DNA of 64,000 nucleotides from Massilia sp. Root351 (GCF_001425045.1 NZ_LMDJ01000005.1:1-64000); one strand, 5' to 3'. Numbered from the stretch's first letter, positions 1 to 8,860 are shown. Numbers and translations: made by a program. The notes: a model not told the origin generated them from the sequence alone.

Positions 1-56
1 CCGGCCGAAGCTGAAATGAACTACTATCGTCAACTATCGAGTCAAGCCATCCCGGC

Positions 57-392
57 ATGACTCAAACCGAGGCGCCTCTCAATATCCCGGTCCGGTTCAT
101 GCTGAAAATACAGCACGTCATGGCAATTTGCGGCAAGTCACGCTCTGCAATCTATAAGGAAATCAGGAAAGGACTTTTCCCTCGTCAACTGAAGCTCGCG
201 TCACGCTCGGCAGGCTGGTCGAGAAATGAAATTGAACAGTGGCTCGAGGAGCGCAAGAAGGAACGAGACCAGGCGCCAACACAGCCATACTCCATCGGTC
301 GCGGCAGCGCGCTTTCGGCGCGACAGTCGGCCCCGCGTCCCACACCCGTCCGCGATTCGCGTCCAGGGCGTGGAATGGACGAACGTGGTTGA
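57..392 (+). CDS. AlpA-family phage/element transcriptional regulator
   Basis: A 111-residue protein whose residues ~16-70 form a MerR/AlpA-like winged helix: an N-terminal strand leading into a recognition helix with SRSAIYKEIRKGLFP, then GWSRNEIEQWLEER. This is the standard AlpA (Phage_AlpA, excisionase-like) layout. AlpA proteins activate integrase or excision genes of prophages and integrative elements. The last ~40 residues are Arg/Pro/Ser-rich and not conserved in the family. It lies about 400 bp from an intact tRNA-Val, a common integration target, so I infer it belongs to an element extending off the left edge. No integrase is in view. The ATG follows a TGA-rich leader without a strong ribosome site, so the start is only probable. 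Confidence 0.75.
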   Translation: MTQTEAPLNIPVRFMLKIQHVMAICGKSRSAIYKEIRKGLFPRQLKLASRSAGWSRNEIEQWLEERKKERDQAPTQPYSIGRGSALSARQSAPRPTPVRDSRPGRGMDERG

Positions 393-748
393 CGTTCGGC
401 GCAAAAACCCACAGCTCGGCGCACGCATGGCAGGCCTTTTGCGTCGGGCAATCTGCAGGCGCCAAGATAGTCGGCCAATCGACGCCTGAACACCAAGCCA
501 TAGAGGCATCATCCTCGGCGCGACGCGCTGCAATTGCCTCAATAAGGCCCCGCCCGCTCCCCCTGCACGTCCCCATGACTGTTCGTTGGACGCAACAACT
601 CGACGCCAATCTGCTATTTAAACGTCGTATGTCGAAAGCCGAAAAGCCCCGAATTTTGATTGGCGATTGCGGACTTCGATAAGATATTTTTTTCAGGCAA
701 TTTTCGGACTATTCCGTACTTTTTCCGTACCTATTCCCCAAACGCAAG
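393..748. other. Non-coding junction between AlpA gene and tRNA-Val
   Basis: About 350 bp without a convincing gene. Open frames here overlap each other on both strands, have no ribosome binding sites and resemble no family. From ~610 onward the DNA is clearly AT-richer than the neighbouring chromosome, including T-rich runs near 688 and 719. This fits the border of an integrated element. I see no duplicated tRNA 3' end inside the window that would mark an att site. Confidence 0.5.
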
Positions 749-779
749 AAAGGCCTGCGAATGTTTTTCGCAAGCCTTT
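749..779 (-). terminator. Hairpin terminator behind tRNA-Val
   Basis: A 13-bp stem (arms 749-761 and 767-779, loop 5 nt). Read as minus-strand RNA every position pairs, with one U-G wobble. Read as plus-strand RNA the same position is a C-A mismatch, so the minus strand is the likely functional direction and the tRNA the likely client. A T-run on the plus strand (782-788) could give weak activity the other way. Confidence 0.6.
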
Positions 780-797
780 GATTTTTTTCAGAATTCT

Positions 798-872
798 TGG
801 TGGGAAGTGCAAGTTTCGAACTTGCGACCCCTGCAGTGTGAATGCAGTGCTCTACCCCTGAGCTAACCTCCC
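798..872 (-). tRNA. tRNA-Val (anticodon CAC)
   Basis: A full cloverleaf on the minus strand, 75 nt with an encoded CCA end at 798-800. The acceptor stem GGGAGGT pairs with ACTTCCC (one G-U). The anticodon stem CTGCA/TGCAG encloses loop TTCACAC, giving anticodon CAC, which reads GTG valine codons. The T arm contains GTTCGAA. The gene is intact, so any element integrated at its 3' end restored the tRNA sequence. Confidence 0.95.
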
Positions 873-933
873 GTTGAGTGCGAGCATTATAGCGCACCGA
901 TCACGTTTGTAAAAGGGCCAACGCGAAAAATCC

Positions 934-1647
934 TTACGCGGCGGGAACGGCCAGGGCCGCGCGCCAGATGCAGTTGCCTTTCACGGCCTTGTCCAGTCCG
1001 TTCAGCGTGTCTTCGTGCGCGGCCAGCTCCTCATCGTCGGCTGCCAGCACGATAACCTCGGCCAGAGGCACCGGCTCCAGCAGCACGCCGCCTTCCTGCA
1101 CTTCTTCTTCCACGTCCATGCCCAGGCTGTTCTGGCCGCGTGTCATCGACAGGTAGACGTCAGCCAGCAGCTCGGCATCGAGCAGCGCGCCGTGCAGCTT
1201 GCGGTGGGCGTTGGAGATGCCGAAGAAGTCGCACAGCGCGTCCAGCGAGTTGCGCTTGCCGGGACGCATTTCCTTGGCCACCGACAGCGTGTCGATCACG
1301 CCGTTAATGTGGTCGTCCACCGGCGGCATGTTGAGCATGCGGAACTCGTGGTTCAGGAAGCCCATGTCGAACGGCGCGTTGTGGATGATCAGCTCGGCGC
1401 CCTGGATGTAGTCGCGGAACTTGTCGGCGATCTCGAAGAAGCGCGGCTTGTCGCGCAGAAATTCGGTGGTCAGGCCGTGGACGTTCAGCGCCCCCTCTTC
1501 CGACTCCCGTTCCGGGTTGATGTAGACGTGAAAGTTGTTCCCCGTCAGCATGCGGTTGACCAGCTCGACGCAGCCGATTTCAATGACGCGGTTGCCGAGC
1601 TTGGGGTTGATGCCGGTGGTTTCAGTATCGAGGACGATTTGACGCAT
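934..1647 (-). CDS. dnaQ: DNA polymerase III epsilon subunit (3'-5' proofreading exonuclease)
   Basis: A 237-residue DnaQ. The DEDDh exonuclease motifs are all present: Exo I DTETTG at residues 7-12, Exo II in HNAPFDMGFLNHE, and Exo III HGALLDAELLADVY with the catalytic His and Asp. The protein removes mispaired 3' nucleotides in the replicative polymerase core together with alpha and theta. The last ~60 residues are acidic and end in a hydrophobic tail, as expected for the region that contacts the alpha subunit. It is the last gene of a minus-strand run (methyltransferase, rnhA, dnaQ), an arrangement usual in betaproteobacteria. The gap to rnhA is 76 bp. Confidence 0.97.
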   Translation of the reverse strand: MRQIVLDTETTGINPKLGNRVIEIGCVELVNRMLTGNNFHVYINPERESEEGALNVHGLTTEFLRDKPRFFEIADKFRDYIQGAELIIHNAPFDMGFLNHEFRMLNMPPVDDHINGVIDTLSVAKEMRPGKRNSLDALCDFFGISNAHRKLHGALLDAELLADVYLSMTRGQNSLGMDVEEEVQEGGVLLEPVPLAEVIVLAADDEELAAHEDTLNGLDKAVKGNCIWRAALAVPAA

Positions 1648-1723
1648 GGATTTCTTCAGGAAAGACTAGGAGCAAGCCGGGCAGTATAACAAAGCCCGGC
1701 CGGGTGGACCGGGTTTGCGGCGC

Positions 1724-2161
1724 TTATCTGCGCACCGTTTCCACGCCCTTGTTGGCCAGCTGGTCGGCCCGCTCGTTGCCGGGATGGCCGTTGTGGCCGC
1801 GCACCCAGCGCCAGTCCACCTTGTGCACGGCCTGCGCCTGGTCCAGCGCCTGCCACAGGTCGGCGTTCTTCACCGGTTCCTTGGCCGAGGTCATCCAGTT
1901 GCGCTTCTTCCAGCCGTGGATCCACTCGCTGATGCCCTTCTGCACATACTGGCTGTCGGTGTGCAGCACCACTTCGCAGGGCCGCTTGAGCGCGTTGAGC
2001 GACTCGATCACGGCGCGCAATTCCATGCGGTTGTTGGTCGTATTCAGTTCGCCGCCAAACATTTCCTTCTCGGCGCCGTCGGCGCGCAGCCATGCTCCCC
2101 AGCCACCGGTGCCGGGGTTGCCCTTGCATGCGCCGTCGGTAAAAATCTCAACCTTATCCAT
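1724..2161 (-). CDS. rnhA: Ribonuclease HI
   Basis: A 145-residue RNase HI of normal length. It degrades the RNA strand of RNA-DNA hybrids (primers, R-loops). The catalytic DEDD set is visible: Asp in [12 protein letters not shown], Glu in [11 protein letters not shown], Asp in LHTDSQYV, and Asp in GNERADQLA; the conserved His is in RGHNGHPGN. Its first codons overlap the 3' end of the upstream methyltransferase gene by 8 bp, which suggests co-transcription and translational coupling. dnaQ follows on the same strand. Confidence 0.97.
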   Translation of the reverse strand: MDKVEIFTDGACKGNPGTGGWGAWLRADGAEKEMFGGELNTTNNRMELRAVIESLNALKRPCEVVLHTDSQYVQKGISEWIHGWKKRNWMTSAKEPVKNADLWQALDQAQAVHKVDWRWVRGHNGHPGNERADQLANKGVETVRR

Positions 2162-2942
2162 CCTGCTGTTCCCGCCTTTTGTTCGTTGCCGGCACGCCCG
2201 TTGGGGCCGTGGCCGATTTTTTGGTCCATGCCGGACCGATCAGGTGCATGCCTTTGACGCGCTTGACCGCCTGCACCATGTACACCGCGCCGAAATACGG
2301 CCACGAGCGCTTCCCCACCTTGTCCATGAAGGCGTAGCGCTGCAGCCATTTATCGGTGCGGCAAGCGGGCGCGTAGCAGCCGAAATGGCTTTGCGTGGCG
2401 CCCAGATTCAATAATTTTAACCAGTCTTTCAGGCGCGGCATAGAGATGAATTCTCCGTCACGCGGCAGGAAATGGTTGCCGGTGATGCGCGCGGTCACGT
2501 GCCGCAAGCCCCACAAGCTGGCCGGATTGAAGCCGCAGATGATCAGCTGGCCCTCCGGCCGCAGCACGCGCTCCACCTCGCGCAGCACCTGGTGCGGCTC
2601 GGCGGCGTATTCCAGCACGTGTGGCAGCACCACCAGATCCAGGCTTTGCGAGGCGAACGGCAGCTCGGCATAGTCAAGCGTGACGGCCACCTGGCGTAGT
2701 TCGCTGCCGTTGGCCATGCGCAGCGGGCGCGGACGGGTGTCGGCCAGCCATTTGCGCGGCATGCGGTTGGCCGCCAGCGTGTCGATCTGCGGCATGCCGA
2801 TCTGCACCGCGTTAAAGCCGAAGATGTCAGCCGTCAGCTCGTCCAGGCGCGCCTGCTCCCAGGCGCGCACGTAGGCGCCCGGCGGCGTTTGCAGCCAGCT
2901 GTCCAGCGCTATAATGGATTTTTCGGATGCCGCGCTATCCAT
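2154..2942 (-). CDS. Class I SAM-dependent methyltransferase (type 11)
   Basis: A 262-residue methyltransferase commonly found between gloB and rnhA in proteobacteria. The N-terminal stretch [16 protein letters not shown] is typical of that group. The Rossmann-type core follows, with post-motifs [20 protein letters not shown] and [15 protein letters not shown]. The canonical glycine-rich motif I is poorly conserved, as in other members of this group, so the substrate is unknown and activity is inferred only. The ATG at 2942 lies 14 bp from the divergent gloB start, so the two promoters must overlap coding ends. The last codons overlap rnhA. Confidence 0.85.
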   Translation of the reverse strand: MDSAASEKSIIALDSWLQTPPGAYVRAWEQARLDELTADIFGFNAVQIGMPQIDTLAANRMPRKWLADTRPRPLRMANGSELRQVAVTLDYAELPFASQSLDLVVLPHVLEYAAEPHQVLREVERVLRPEGQLIICGFNPASLWGLRHVTARITGNHFLPRDGEFISMPRLKDWLKLLNLGATQSHFGCYAPACRTDKWLQRYAFMDKVGKRSWPYFGAVYMVQAVKRVKGMHLIGPAWTKKSATAPTGVPATNKRREQQDG

Positions 2943-2956
2943 GCCGCTCTTTCTCT

Positions 2957-3748
2957 ATGACCTCTGACCGCACGCTTGCCGTCCTCACCGTTCCCGCCTT
3001 CAATGACAATTACCTGTGGCTCATCCATGACGGCGTCAACGCCGCCGTGGTCGACCCCGGGGACGCGCAGCCCATCCTGGCCGCGCTGAAGGCCCATGGG
3101 CTGACACTTACCGCCATTCTACTCACGCACCACCATGCTGACCACACGGGCGGTGTCCCAACATTATTACAGCATTACGCGGTGCCGGTGTACGGACCTC
3201 GCAATGACGGCATCGCCACGGTCACCAGGCCGCTGTCCGAGGACGATACGGTGGACGTACCGGGCCTGGACCTGCAGCTGAGCGTGCTGGAAGTGCCGGG
3301 GCACACGCTGGGCCACATCGCCTATGTGCGCACCGGCGATGAACCCTGGCTGTTCTGCGGCGACACGCTGTTTGCCGGCGGCTGCGGCCGCCTGTTCGAG
3401 GGCTCGCCGTCGCAGATGGTCGATTCGCTCAATAAGCTGGCCACCCTGCCCGCCGACACCAAGGTGTTCTGCGCCCACGAGTACACGCTGTCCAACCTGC
3501 GCTTCGCTAGCGCGGTCGAGCCCGGCAACACCGCGCTGCAGGCACGCGTGGAGGCGGACACGGCCAAACGCGCGCGCGGCGTGCCGACCGTGCCGAGCAC
3601 CGTGGGCATGGAGCGCAACACCAATCCCTTCCTGCGGTACGCCGAACCGCAGATCGCCGCGCAGCTGGTGGCGGCGGGCAAATTGCAAGGCGGCGAAGCG
3701 CCGGTGGCCGTATTCGCGGCCCTGCGGCAATGGAAAAACAGCTTTTAA
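2957..3748 (+). CDS. gloB: Hydroxyacylglutathione hydrolase (glyoxalase II)
   Basis: A metallo-beta-lactamase-fold thioesterase, 263 residues from the chosen ATG at 2957; an in-frame ATG 30 nt upstream would overlap the divergent gene. It hydrolyses S-D-lactoylglutathione in methylglyoxal detoxification. The di-metal motif [10 protein letters not shown] is complete. Further ligands are the His in [12 protein letters not shown], the Asp in [13 protein letters not shown], and the His in FCAHEYT. The C-terminal helical domain includes ERNTNPFLR, a glutathione-contact region of the family. A DsbA-family gene follows after 10 bp on the same strand. Confidence 0.96.
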   Translation: MTSDRTLAVLTVPAFNDNYLWLIHDGVNAAVVDPGDAQPILAALKAHGLTLTAILLTHHHADHTGGVPTLLQHYAVPVYGPRNDGIATVTRPLSEDDTVDVPGLDLQLSVLEVPGHTLGHIAYVRTGDEPWLFCGDTLFAGGCGRLFEGSPSQMVDSLNKLATLPADTKVFCAHEYTLSNLRFASAVEPGNTALQARVEADTAKRARGVPTVPSTVGMERNTNPFLRYAEPQIAAQLVAAGKLQGGEAPVAVFAALRQWKNSF

Positions 3749-3758
3749 GCGGGGTTCA

Positions 3759-4409
3759 ATGAAACAGGTGACATGCTATTTCGATCCGATCAGCCCGTTC
3801 GCGTGGCTGGCCACCAAGGAAATCGGCCGCATCGAGGCGGCCGGCTGCACGGTCGAATTCGTGCCGGTGCTGTTCGCGGCCATGCTCAATGCGCACGGCA
3901 ACAAGGGGCCGGCGGAAATCCCCGCCAAGCGCGTGCACACCTTCCGCGATGCGATGCGGCTGGCGGCGGCGAAAGGACTGCGCTTCACCGGGCCGCCGGG
4001 CCACCCCTTCAACCCTCTGCCCGCCTTGCGCGTCAGCACCGCGATTGCGGATGCAGCGGCGCGCAAGCGCTTCGTGGTGGCGCTGTATGCGGCCTCCTGG
4101 GAGCGCGGGGCGGATGTCTCGGATATGGCAGTGCTGGCCGGGCTGGCCGACGAATGCGGACTGGACGGCAAGGCGCTGGTGCAGGCCGCCGGCACGCCGG
4201 AGGTCAAACAAGCGCTGGCGGCGGCCACCGAGCGGGCCATAGGCGCGGGCGTGTTTGGCGTGCCGACCTTTGAGTACGAGGGGGAGTTCTTCTGGGGTGC
4301 GGACCGCATCGATTCCTTGCTGTGGCGCCTGGCAGGCAACAGCATCGACGAGGCCGCCTTGCACGCCTTTCTGGAACGGCCTGCACTGGCCCAGCGCAAG
4401 CCAACGTGA
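3759..4409 (+). CDS. DsbA-family protein, 2-hydroxychromene-2-carboxylate isomerase type
   Basis: A 216-residue thioredoxin-fold protein of the kappa-class GST/HCCA isomerase group. The N-terminus CYFDPISPFAWLA carries the Ser-Pro-x-x pattern that replaces the DsbA CxxC, so it is probably glutathione-dependent rather than a disulfide oxidase. The C-terminal part has GVFGVPTFEYEGEFFWGADR, with the cis-proline (VPT) and the family WG(A/Q)DR motif. HCCA isomerases act in naphthalene degradation, but no other catabolic gene is near. Pairing with gloB (10-bp gap) suggests a general glutathione-linked isomerase or detoxification role. The substrate cannot be read from the sequence. Confidence 0.85.
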   Translation: MKQVTCYFDPISPFAWLATKEIGRIEAAGCTVEFVPVLFAAMLNAHGNKGPAEIPAKRVHTFRDAMRLAAAKGLRFTGPPGHPFNPLPALRVSTAIADAAARKRFVVALYAASWERGADVSDMAVLAGLADECGLDGKALVQAAGTPEVKQALAAATERAIGAGVFGVPTFEYEGEFFWGADRIDSLLWRLAGNSIDEAALHAFLERPALAQRKPT

Positions 4410-4412
4410 CGC

Positions 4413-4449
4413 TGGCGGGTGACGCGGGGCGCGCCCCGCTCACCCGCCA
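4413..4449. terminator. Long GC-rich inverted repeat between convergent genes
   Basis: Arms TGGCGGGTGA (4413-4422) and TCACCCGCCA (4440-4449) are perfectly complementary. The interior (4424-4439) is itself a perfect 16-nt palindrome of G and C, so the whole folds as one long hairpin. It sits between the convergent stops of the DsbA-family gene and aceB. It has no U-tract, so it may act as a bidirectional roadblock or mRNA-end stabiliser. Confidence 0.55.
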
Positions 4450-4460
4450 ACGCACGTCGC

Positions 4461-6059
4461 TTAAATTTCTTCGTACAGCGGCAGGGTCAGGAACTCGGCG
4501 AACGCGGTGGCAGTCGACATTTCTTCGAAGATCTCGGCGGCGCGTTCATAGTTCATGCTGCTGCCGTCCGGGGCCGAGGCTTTTACCTTGGGCAGTTCTT
4601 CGGTGATCATGGCGCGCACCATTTCAGCGGTCACCTTGCGGCCGTCTTCCAGCGTACCCTTGGTGGAACGAATCCACTGCCACACTTGCGAACGGCTGAT
4701 CTCGGCGGTGGCCGCATCTTCCATCAGGTTGTGGATAGGCACGCAACCGTTGCCGCCCAGCCAGCTGCCCAGGTAGTGGATGCCGACGTTGATGTTGTAG
4801 CGCAAGCCCGCTTCGGTGATCGGCGCTTCCGGCTGGAAGTTCAGCAGGTCGGCGGCAGTCACTTCCACATCCGGGCGCTGCTTGCTGATCTGGTTGGGCG
4901 CATCGCCCAGCACCTTGGTGAACTCGCCCATGGCCAGCTCAACCAGGCCAGGGTGCGCTACCCAGCCGCCGTCGTAGCCGTCGGTCGCGTCGCGCGCCTT
5001 GTCGTTGCGCACGCCGCCCATCGCCACTTCGTTCTTTTCCGGATCGTTCTTGATCGGAATCAGCGCGGCCATGCCGCCGATGGCCGGCGCGTTGCGCTTG
5101 TGGCAGGTCTTCAACAGCAGCAGCGCGTACGAGCGCATGAACGGCGCGGTCATGGTGACCTTGGCGCGGTCGGCCAGGCAGAAGTCCTTGTCCAGCTTGA
5201 ACTTCTTGATGCAGGAGAAGATGTAGTCCCAGCGGCCGGCGTTCAGGCCCGAGCTGTGCTCGCGCAGCTCGTACAGGATTTCGTCCATCTCGAAAGCTGC
5301 CAGGATGGTTTCAATCAGCACGGTGGCCTTGATGGTGCCCTGCGGCAGGCCCAGTTCGTTTTGGGTCATCACGAAAATGTCGTTCCACAGGCGCGCTTCC
5401 AGGTGCGATTCCATCTTCGGCAGGTAGAAGTAGGGGCCGGCGCCGCGCGCCAGCTGCTCTTTCGCGTTGTGGATCATGAACAGCGCGAAGTCGAAGATGC
5501 CGCCGGAGATGCGCTTGCCGTCCACCAGCACATGCTTCTCGTCCAGGTGCCAGCCGCGTGGACGCACCACCAGGGTGGCGGTCTTGTCGTTCAGCTTGTA
5601 CGATTTGCCGTTCTGTTCCAGCGCGATGGTCTTGCGCACGGCGTCCATCATATTGACCTGGCCGCTGATCTGGTTGTCCCAGTTCGGCGTGTTCGAGTCT
5701 TCGAAGTCGGTCATGTAGCTGTCGGCGCCCGAGTTCAGCGCGTTGATCACCATCTTGCGCTCCACCGGGCCGGTGATTTCCACGCGGCGGCATTCCAGCG
5801 CCTTGGGAATGGGTGCGATGGTCCAGTCGCCGGCGCGGATGTGCGCGGTCTCTTTCAGGAAGTCCGGACGCTCGCCCTCGTCCAGGCGCTTGGCGCGTGC
5901 CACGCGGGCGGCCAGCAGCTCCTGGCGGCGCGGTTCAAACGCGCGCGACAGCTTGGCCACCAGGGCCAGCGCATCCGGCGTCAGTACGGTTTCGTAGCCG
6001 GGCTTGATGGCGCCGGTAATTTCCATGCCTGCTGGCAGAGTGATGGTGGCTTGCGTCAT
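4461..6059 (-). CDS. aceB: Malate synthase A
   Basis: A 532-residue malate synthase of the A isoform (~530 residues; isoform G is ~720). It condenses glyoxylate and acetyl-CoA to malate in the glyoxylate shunt. Visible family segments are [23 protein letters not shown] (catalytic Arg), ILIETI-like [18 protein letters not shown] (metal-binding Glu), GRWDYIF, the signature-like region [16 protein letters not shown], and [13 protein letters not shown] with the catalytic-base Asp. Isocitrate lyase is not in the window. A LysR-type regulator is divergent, 149 bp away. Confidence 0.97.
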   Translation of the reverse strand: MTQATITLPAGMEITGAIKPGYETVLTPDALALVAKLSRAFEPRRQELLAARVARAKRLDEGERPDFLKETAHIRAGDWTIAPIPKALECRRVEITGPVERKMVINALNSGADSYMTDFEDSNTPNWDNQISGQVNMMDAVRKTIALEQNGKSYKLNDKTATLVVRPRGWHLDEKHVLVDGKRISGGIFDFALFMIHNAKEQLARGAGPYFYLPKMESHLEARLWNDIFVMTQNELGLPQGTIKATVLIETILAAFEMDEILYELREHSSGLNAGRWDYIFSCIKKFKLDKDFCLADRAKVTMTAPFMRSYALLLLKTCHKRNAPAIGGMAALIPIKNDPEKNEVAMGGVRNDKARDATDGYDGGWVAHPGLVELAMGEFTKVLGDAPNQISKQRPDVEVTAADLLNFQPEAPITEAGLRYNINVGIHYLGSWLGGNGCVPIHNLMEDAATAEISRSQVWQWIRSTKGTLEDGRKVTAEMVRAMITEELPKVKASAPDGSSMNYERAAEIFEEMSTATAFAEFLTLPLYEEI

Positions 6060-6115
6060 GAGATCTCCGATGGTGGGTAGTGTGAATCCTCAGTATAGGC
6101 GCTGGGCGTCTACAT

Positions 6116-6188
6116 GTTTTTTGCAGTATATTCACTAAATAGTTATGCAAACAAGACTAAAAATCACTTCATCTATGCGTTTTTTGCA
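6116..6188. promoter_or_regulatory. Direct repeats in the aceB / LysR divergent promoter
   Basis: The 10-mer GTTTTTTGCA occurs at 6116-6125 and again at 6179-6188. The spacing of 63 bp is about six helical turns, so both copies face the same side of the DNA. A related inverted half (GCAAAC, near 6147) lies between them. These are plausible operator sites for the adjacent LysR-type regulator. This assignment is inferred from position and phasing only. Confidence 0.45.
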
Positions 6189-6208
6189 CAAGTACTAGGA
6201 AAACTCTT

Positions 6209-7126
6209 ATGGGTCAGTTCAGACAAATCTCCACTTTCGTCGAGGTGGTAGCCAAGGGCAGCCTCTCGGCCGCAGCCCGCGCGGAAGGCATAGCGCCCGC
6301 CGTTATTGGGCGCAGGCTGGATGCGCTGGAACAGCGGCTGGGCGTCAAGCTGCTGCAGCGCACCACCCGCAAATTGGCCTTGACCAACGAGGGTGCGGCT
6401 TTCCTGGAGGACTGCCAGCGCATCCTGACCGAGCTGGAAGATGCGGAAGCAGCGGTGGCCGAACGCAGCGCGCGCGCAACAGGCCACCTGCTGGTGTCGG
6501 CCCCGGCTGGCTTTGGAAGGCAGCACGTGGCGCCGCTGCTGCCCTCTTTCCTGTCCGAACACCGCGATGTGCGCGCCACGCTGAACCTGAACGACCGCGT
6601 GGTGGACATCATCGGCGAAGGGGTGGACGTGGCCATCCGCATCGCCTCGCTGTCCGATTCCAACCTGGTCGGCGTCAAGCTGGCCGACAATCAGCGCGTG
6701 CTGGTGGCCACGCCGGCCTACCTGAAACGGCACGGCATGCCGCGCACGCTGGACGACCTGCACAAGCACAACTGCCTGGCCATCAGCAGCGATGGTTCGC
6801 AGCGCGGCTGGACCTTCAAGCACGAGGGCAAGATCGTCACGCTGAAAGTGGGCGGGAACATGGGCTGCAACGACGGCGCGGTGCTGCACGACTGGGTGCT
6901 GGCGGGGAAAGGCCTGGCCTGGCGGTCGATGTGGGAGGTGGGTGGCGATATCGAGGCGGGCCGCCTGCGCACGGTGCTGGACGAGTACGCCGCGCCGGGC
7001 AACGACATCTACGCAGTGTTCGCACAGCGCAACCACCTGCCGCTGAGGATACGGGCCTTCGTAGACTTCCTGCGGCGCACGTACGCGCAGCCGGGCTACT
7101 GGCGCAAGGAGAAGGTTGCCGCGTGA
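6209..7126 (+). CDS. LysR-type transcriptional regulator, divergent from aceB
   Basis: A 305-residue LysR regulator. The N-terminal winged helix-turn-helix spans residues ~1-60 (ISTFVEVVAKGSLSAAARA, LEQRLGVKLLQRTTRKLALT), followed by a linker helix and a periplasmic-binding-fold effector domain from ~90. The sequence GHLLVSAPAGFGRQHVAPLLPSF is typical of the CrgA/DmlR-like subfamily. LysR genes usually sit divergent to what they control, so I infer regulation of aceB and the gene itself. The effector is unknown. The ATG at 6209 begins exactly at the HTH; the upstream leader is AT-rich. Confidence 0.92.
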   Translation: MGQFRQISTFVEVVAKGSLSAAARAEGIAPAVIGRRLDALEQRLGVKLLQRTTRKLALTNEGAAFLEDCQRILTELEDAEAAVAERSARATGHLLVSAPAGFGRQHVAPLLPSFLSEHRDVRATLNLNDRVVDIIGEGVDVAIRIASLSDSNLVGVKLADNQRVLVATPAYLKRHGMPRTLDDLHKHNCLAISSDGSQRGWTFKHEGKIVTLKVGGNMGCNDGAVLHDWVLAGKGLAWRSMWEVGGDIEAGRLRTVLDEYAAPGNDIYAVFAQRNHLPLRIRAFVDFLRRTYAQPGYWRKEKVAA

Positions 7127-7186
7127 CCGCATTAGCGGCTTACGCCGCTGCGCTCCCAAGCCGCCATGCACGGAACGTACAGACGA

Positions 7187-7213
7187 AAAAAAATCCTCGG
7201 AAACCGAGGATTT
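7187..7213 (-). terminator. Rho-independent terminator of the cold-shock gene
   Basis: On the minus strand, AAATCCTCGG pairs with CCGAGGATTT around a short TTT loop and is followed by a run of eight Ts. It lies 24 bp past the csp stop codon. The plus-strand LysR gene ends 60 bp away, so the hairpin may also stop converging transcription. Confidence 0.85.
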
Positions 7214-7237
7214 CTTCATCTCGTAAGATTCAGCGTA

Positions 7238-7441
7238 TTACAGTGGCTGAATGTTCGAAGCTTGCTTGCCCTTAGGGCCGGCGGTTACTTCAAACGAAAC
7301 GCGCTGGTTCTCTTGCAGCGATTTGAAGCCAGCCGATTGGATAGCCGAGAAGTGAGCGAACAGATCTTCGCCGCCTTCGTCAGGGGTAATGAAGCCAAAA
7401 CCCTTCGAATCATTGAACCATTTTACGATACCAGTTGCCAT
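7238..7441 (-). CDS. Cold-shock domain protein (CspA family)
   Basis: A 67-residue single cold-shock domain protein of standard length. It binds single-stranded RNA and DNA and acts as an RNA chaperone. RNP1 (KGFGFITP) and RNP2 (DLFAHFSAI) are intact, and the start [14 protein letters not shown] is typical of betaproteobacterial CspA-type proteins. It is monocistronic: it has its own -10 element ~105 bp upstream, a leader with a small hairpin, the ribosome site AGGA, and a strong terminator. It cannot be assigned to one particular E. coli Csp paralogue. Confidence 0.96.
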   Translation of the reverse strand: MATGIVKWFNDSKGFGFITPDEGGEDLFAHFSAIQSAGFKSLQENQRVSFEVTAGPKGKQASNIQPL

Positions 7442-7551
7442 TACAATTCCTATTTCAGTTAAGTTGGGCTTGCGCCCGTGATATCGTTTGAAGCAAGTAA
7501 GAAATGACAGACAAACTGCACTACTCTTGAATCTAACGATCCCGCATTATA
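7442..7551 (-). promoter_or_regulatory. Promoter and ~100-nt 5' leader of the cold-shock gene
   Basis: A consensus -10 TATAAT is read on the minus strand at 7546-7551. The transcript would have a leader of ~100 nt, long leaders being usual for csp mRNAs. The leader holds the hairpin GGGC-GCAA-GCCC (7466-7477), a stem capped by a GNRA-type tetraloop. The ribosome site AGGA lies 8 nt before the ATG. No clear -35 is visible. Confidence 0.6.
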
Positions 7552-7728
7552 CCGAATAAAACGAAAAAATCTCGTTTTCACGAAAATAAATGCAAGGATG
7601 TGACTTTGGTGGTGTAGCCATCTAGCCAGATCTCCCGAGCACAAATTCGCGCGGCATGTGTGTCACTATAGACAAGATCCGGTGATCGCGCTTGAGGAAT
7701 ATCAAAAGTGCGCAAATAAACTTCGGTT

Positions 7729-8091
7729 TCAGCCGGCGTAAACCGCTGCTTTCGGGTCCCGCGCTGCCCAGGACAGGTAGCGTTCCACCTGCCCCGCCAG
7801 CGCCTCCCATCCATCCACCTCGGCGGGCCGTTTCCCCAGCAACGGCAGGAGTTCCTGCTCGATACGGCGCGCTTCGGCGCCGTAAGCGGCGAAGCCGAAA
7901 GTGGCCGCCGAACCGGCCACGCCGTGCAGCAAGGCGTGCAGTTTTTCCAGCGATTCCGCGTCCGAATCGGCGTTGCGGCAATGAGACAAGGCGGCGGAAA
8001 TCGCTTGCAGCGTAGCGGGTATGCCGGCCGCATACTTGTCGCCGAGCGCACTGAGGCGTGCGCGGAAGTTCGGATCGGCCAGGGTCGCCAC
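7729..8091 (-). CDS. Hpt (histidine phosphotransfer) domain protein
   Basis: A 120-residue stand-alone four-helix Hpt domain. The segment LHALLHGVAGSAATFG matches the Hpt motif HxLKGSAxxxG, with His56 as the predicted phospho-acceptor. The usual LK after the histidine is VA here; Lys is frequent but not essential in the family. Such proteins relay phosphate between hybrid kinases and response regulators. It starts 12 bp after upp on the same strand, so it is probably co-transcribed, with no obvious functional link. No hybrid kinase is nearby; the partner is unknown. Confidence 0.8.
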   Translation of the reverse strand: MATLADPNFRARLSALGDKYAAGIPATLQAISAALSHCRNADSDAESLEKLHALLHGVAGSAATFGFAAYGAEARRIEQELLPLLGKRPAEVDGWEALAGQVERYLSWAARDPKAAVYAG

Positions 8092-8103
8092 GCGCCGCTC
8101 CTC

Positions 8104-8754
8104 TTATTTGGTGCCGAAGATGCGGTCGCCCGCGTCGCCCAGGCCCGGCACGATGTAGGCGTGCTCGTTCAGATGGCTGTCCAGCGCGGCGCAGTAGATC
8201 TTCACGCCCGGATGGGCCTTCTGGAACACTTCAATGCCCTCCGGCGCGGCCACCAGGGCCAGGAAGATGATCTGCTCGTCCGTGACGCCGCGCTTTTTCA
8301 GCACGTCCACTGCGTGCACCGCCGAATTGCCGGTGGCCACCATCGGATCGCACAGGATGAAGGTGCGCTCGGCCAAGTCAGGCAGGCGCACCAGGTACTC
8401 GACCGGCTGGTGGGTATCCGGATCGCGGAACACGCCGATGTGGCCGACGCGGGCCGATGGCACCAGGCTCAGCAGGCCGTCGCTCATACCGATGCCGGCG
8501 CGCAGGATAGGCACAATGGCCAGCTTGCGGCCTGCGATGACGGGCGCGTCGATCGTCATCAGCGGGGTCTCGATCACGCGCGTGCCGAGCGGCAGGTCGC
8601 GGGTGATCTCGTAGCCCATCAGCAAAGTGATTTCCTTCAGCAGCTCGCGGAAGGTGCGGGTCGAGGTCGCCTTGTCGCGCATGTGGCTCAGCTTGTGCTG
8701 AATCAGCGGGTGGTCGGTGATGAACAGGTTGGGGAAGCGCGGATCTTGTTTCAT
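8104..8754 (-). CDS. upp: Uracil phosphoribosyltransferase
   Basis: A 216-residue UPRTase that converts uracil plus PRPP to UMP in pyrimidine salvage. The PRPP-binding motif is [13 protein letters not shown], and the uracil-binding C-terminus [16 protein letters not shown] is intact. [12 protein letters not shown] is a further family signature. The start MKQDPRFPN is supported by the preceding minus-strand sequence, which has two -10-like elements (GATAAT and TATAAC) within 50 bp. An Hpt gene follows after 12 bp. Confidence 0.97.
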   Translation of the reverse strand: MKQDPRFPNLFITDHPLIQHKLSHMRDKATSTRTFRELLKEITLLMGYEITRDLPLGTRVIETPLMTIDAPVIAGRKLAIVPILRAGIGMSDGLLSLVPSARVGHIGVFRDPDTHQPVEYLVRLPDLAERTFILCDPMVATGNSAVHAVDVLKKRGVTDEQIIFLALVAAPEGIEVFQKAHPGVKIYCAALDSHLNEHAYIVPGLGDAGDRIFGTK

Positions 8755-8841
8755 AGGGAACTCATATCTAATCGGTTATAACCCGCATTATCCCAGCCAT
8801 CCAGGCCCGGTGGAATGGTTTCACTGAAATTATTGTCCCCT

Positions 8842-8860
8842 CCCCCGGCTTAGCCGGGGG
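8842..8860. repeat. Strong hairpin in the upp / GGDEF-EAL intergenic region
   Basis: A perfect 8-bp stem CCCCCGGC/GCCGGGGG with a 3-nt loop. No T-run follows on either strand, so it is not a standard terminator. It sits in a 288-bp gap (8755-9042) between divergent genes and ~180 bp before the c-di-GMP gene. A second, weaker GGGC/GCCC pairing follows at ~8871-8888. I see no match to the GEMM c-di-GMP riboswitch. It could be a leader structure or operator. Confidence 0.4.
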
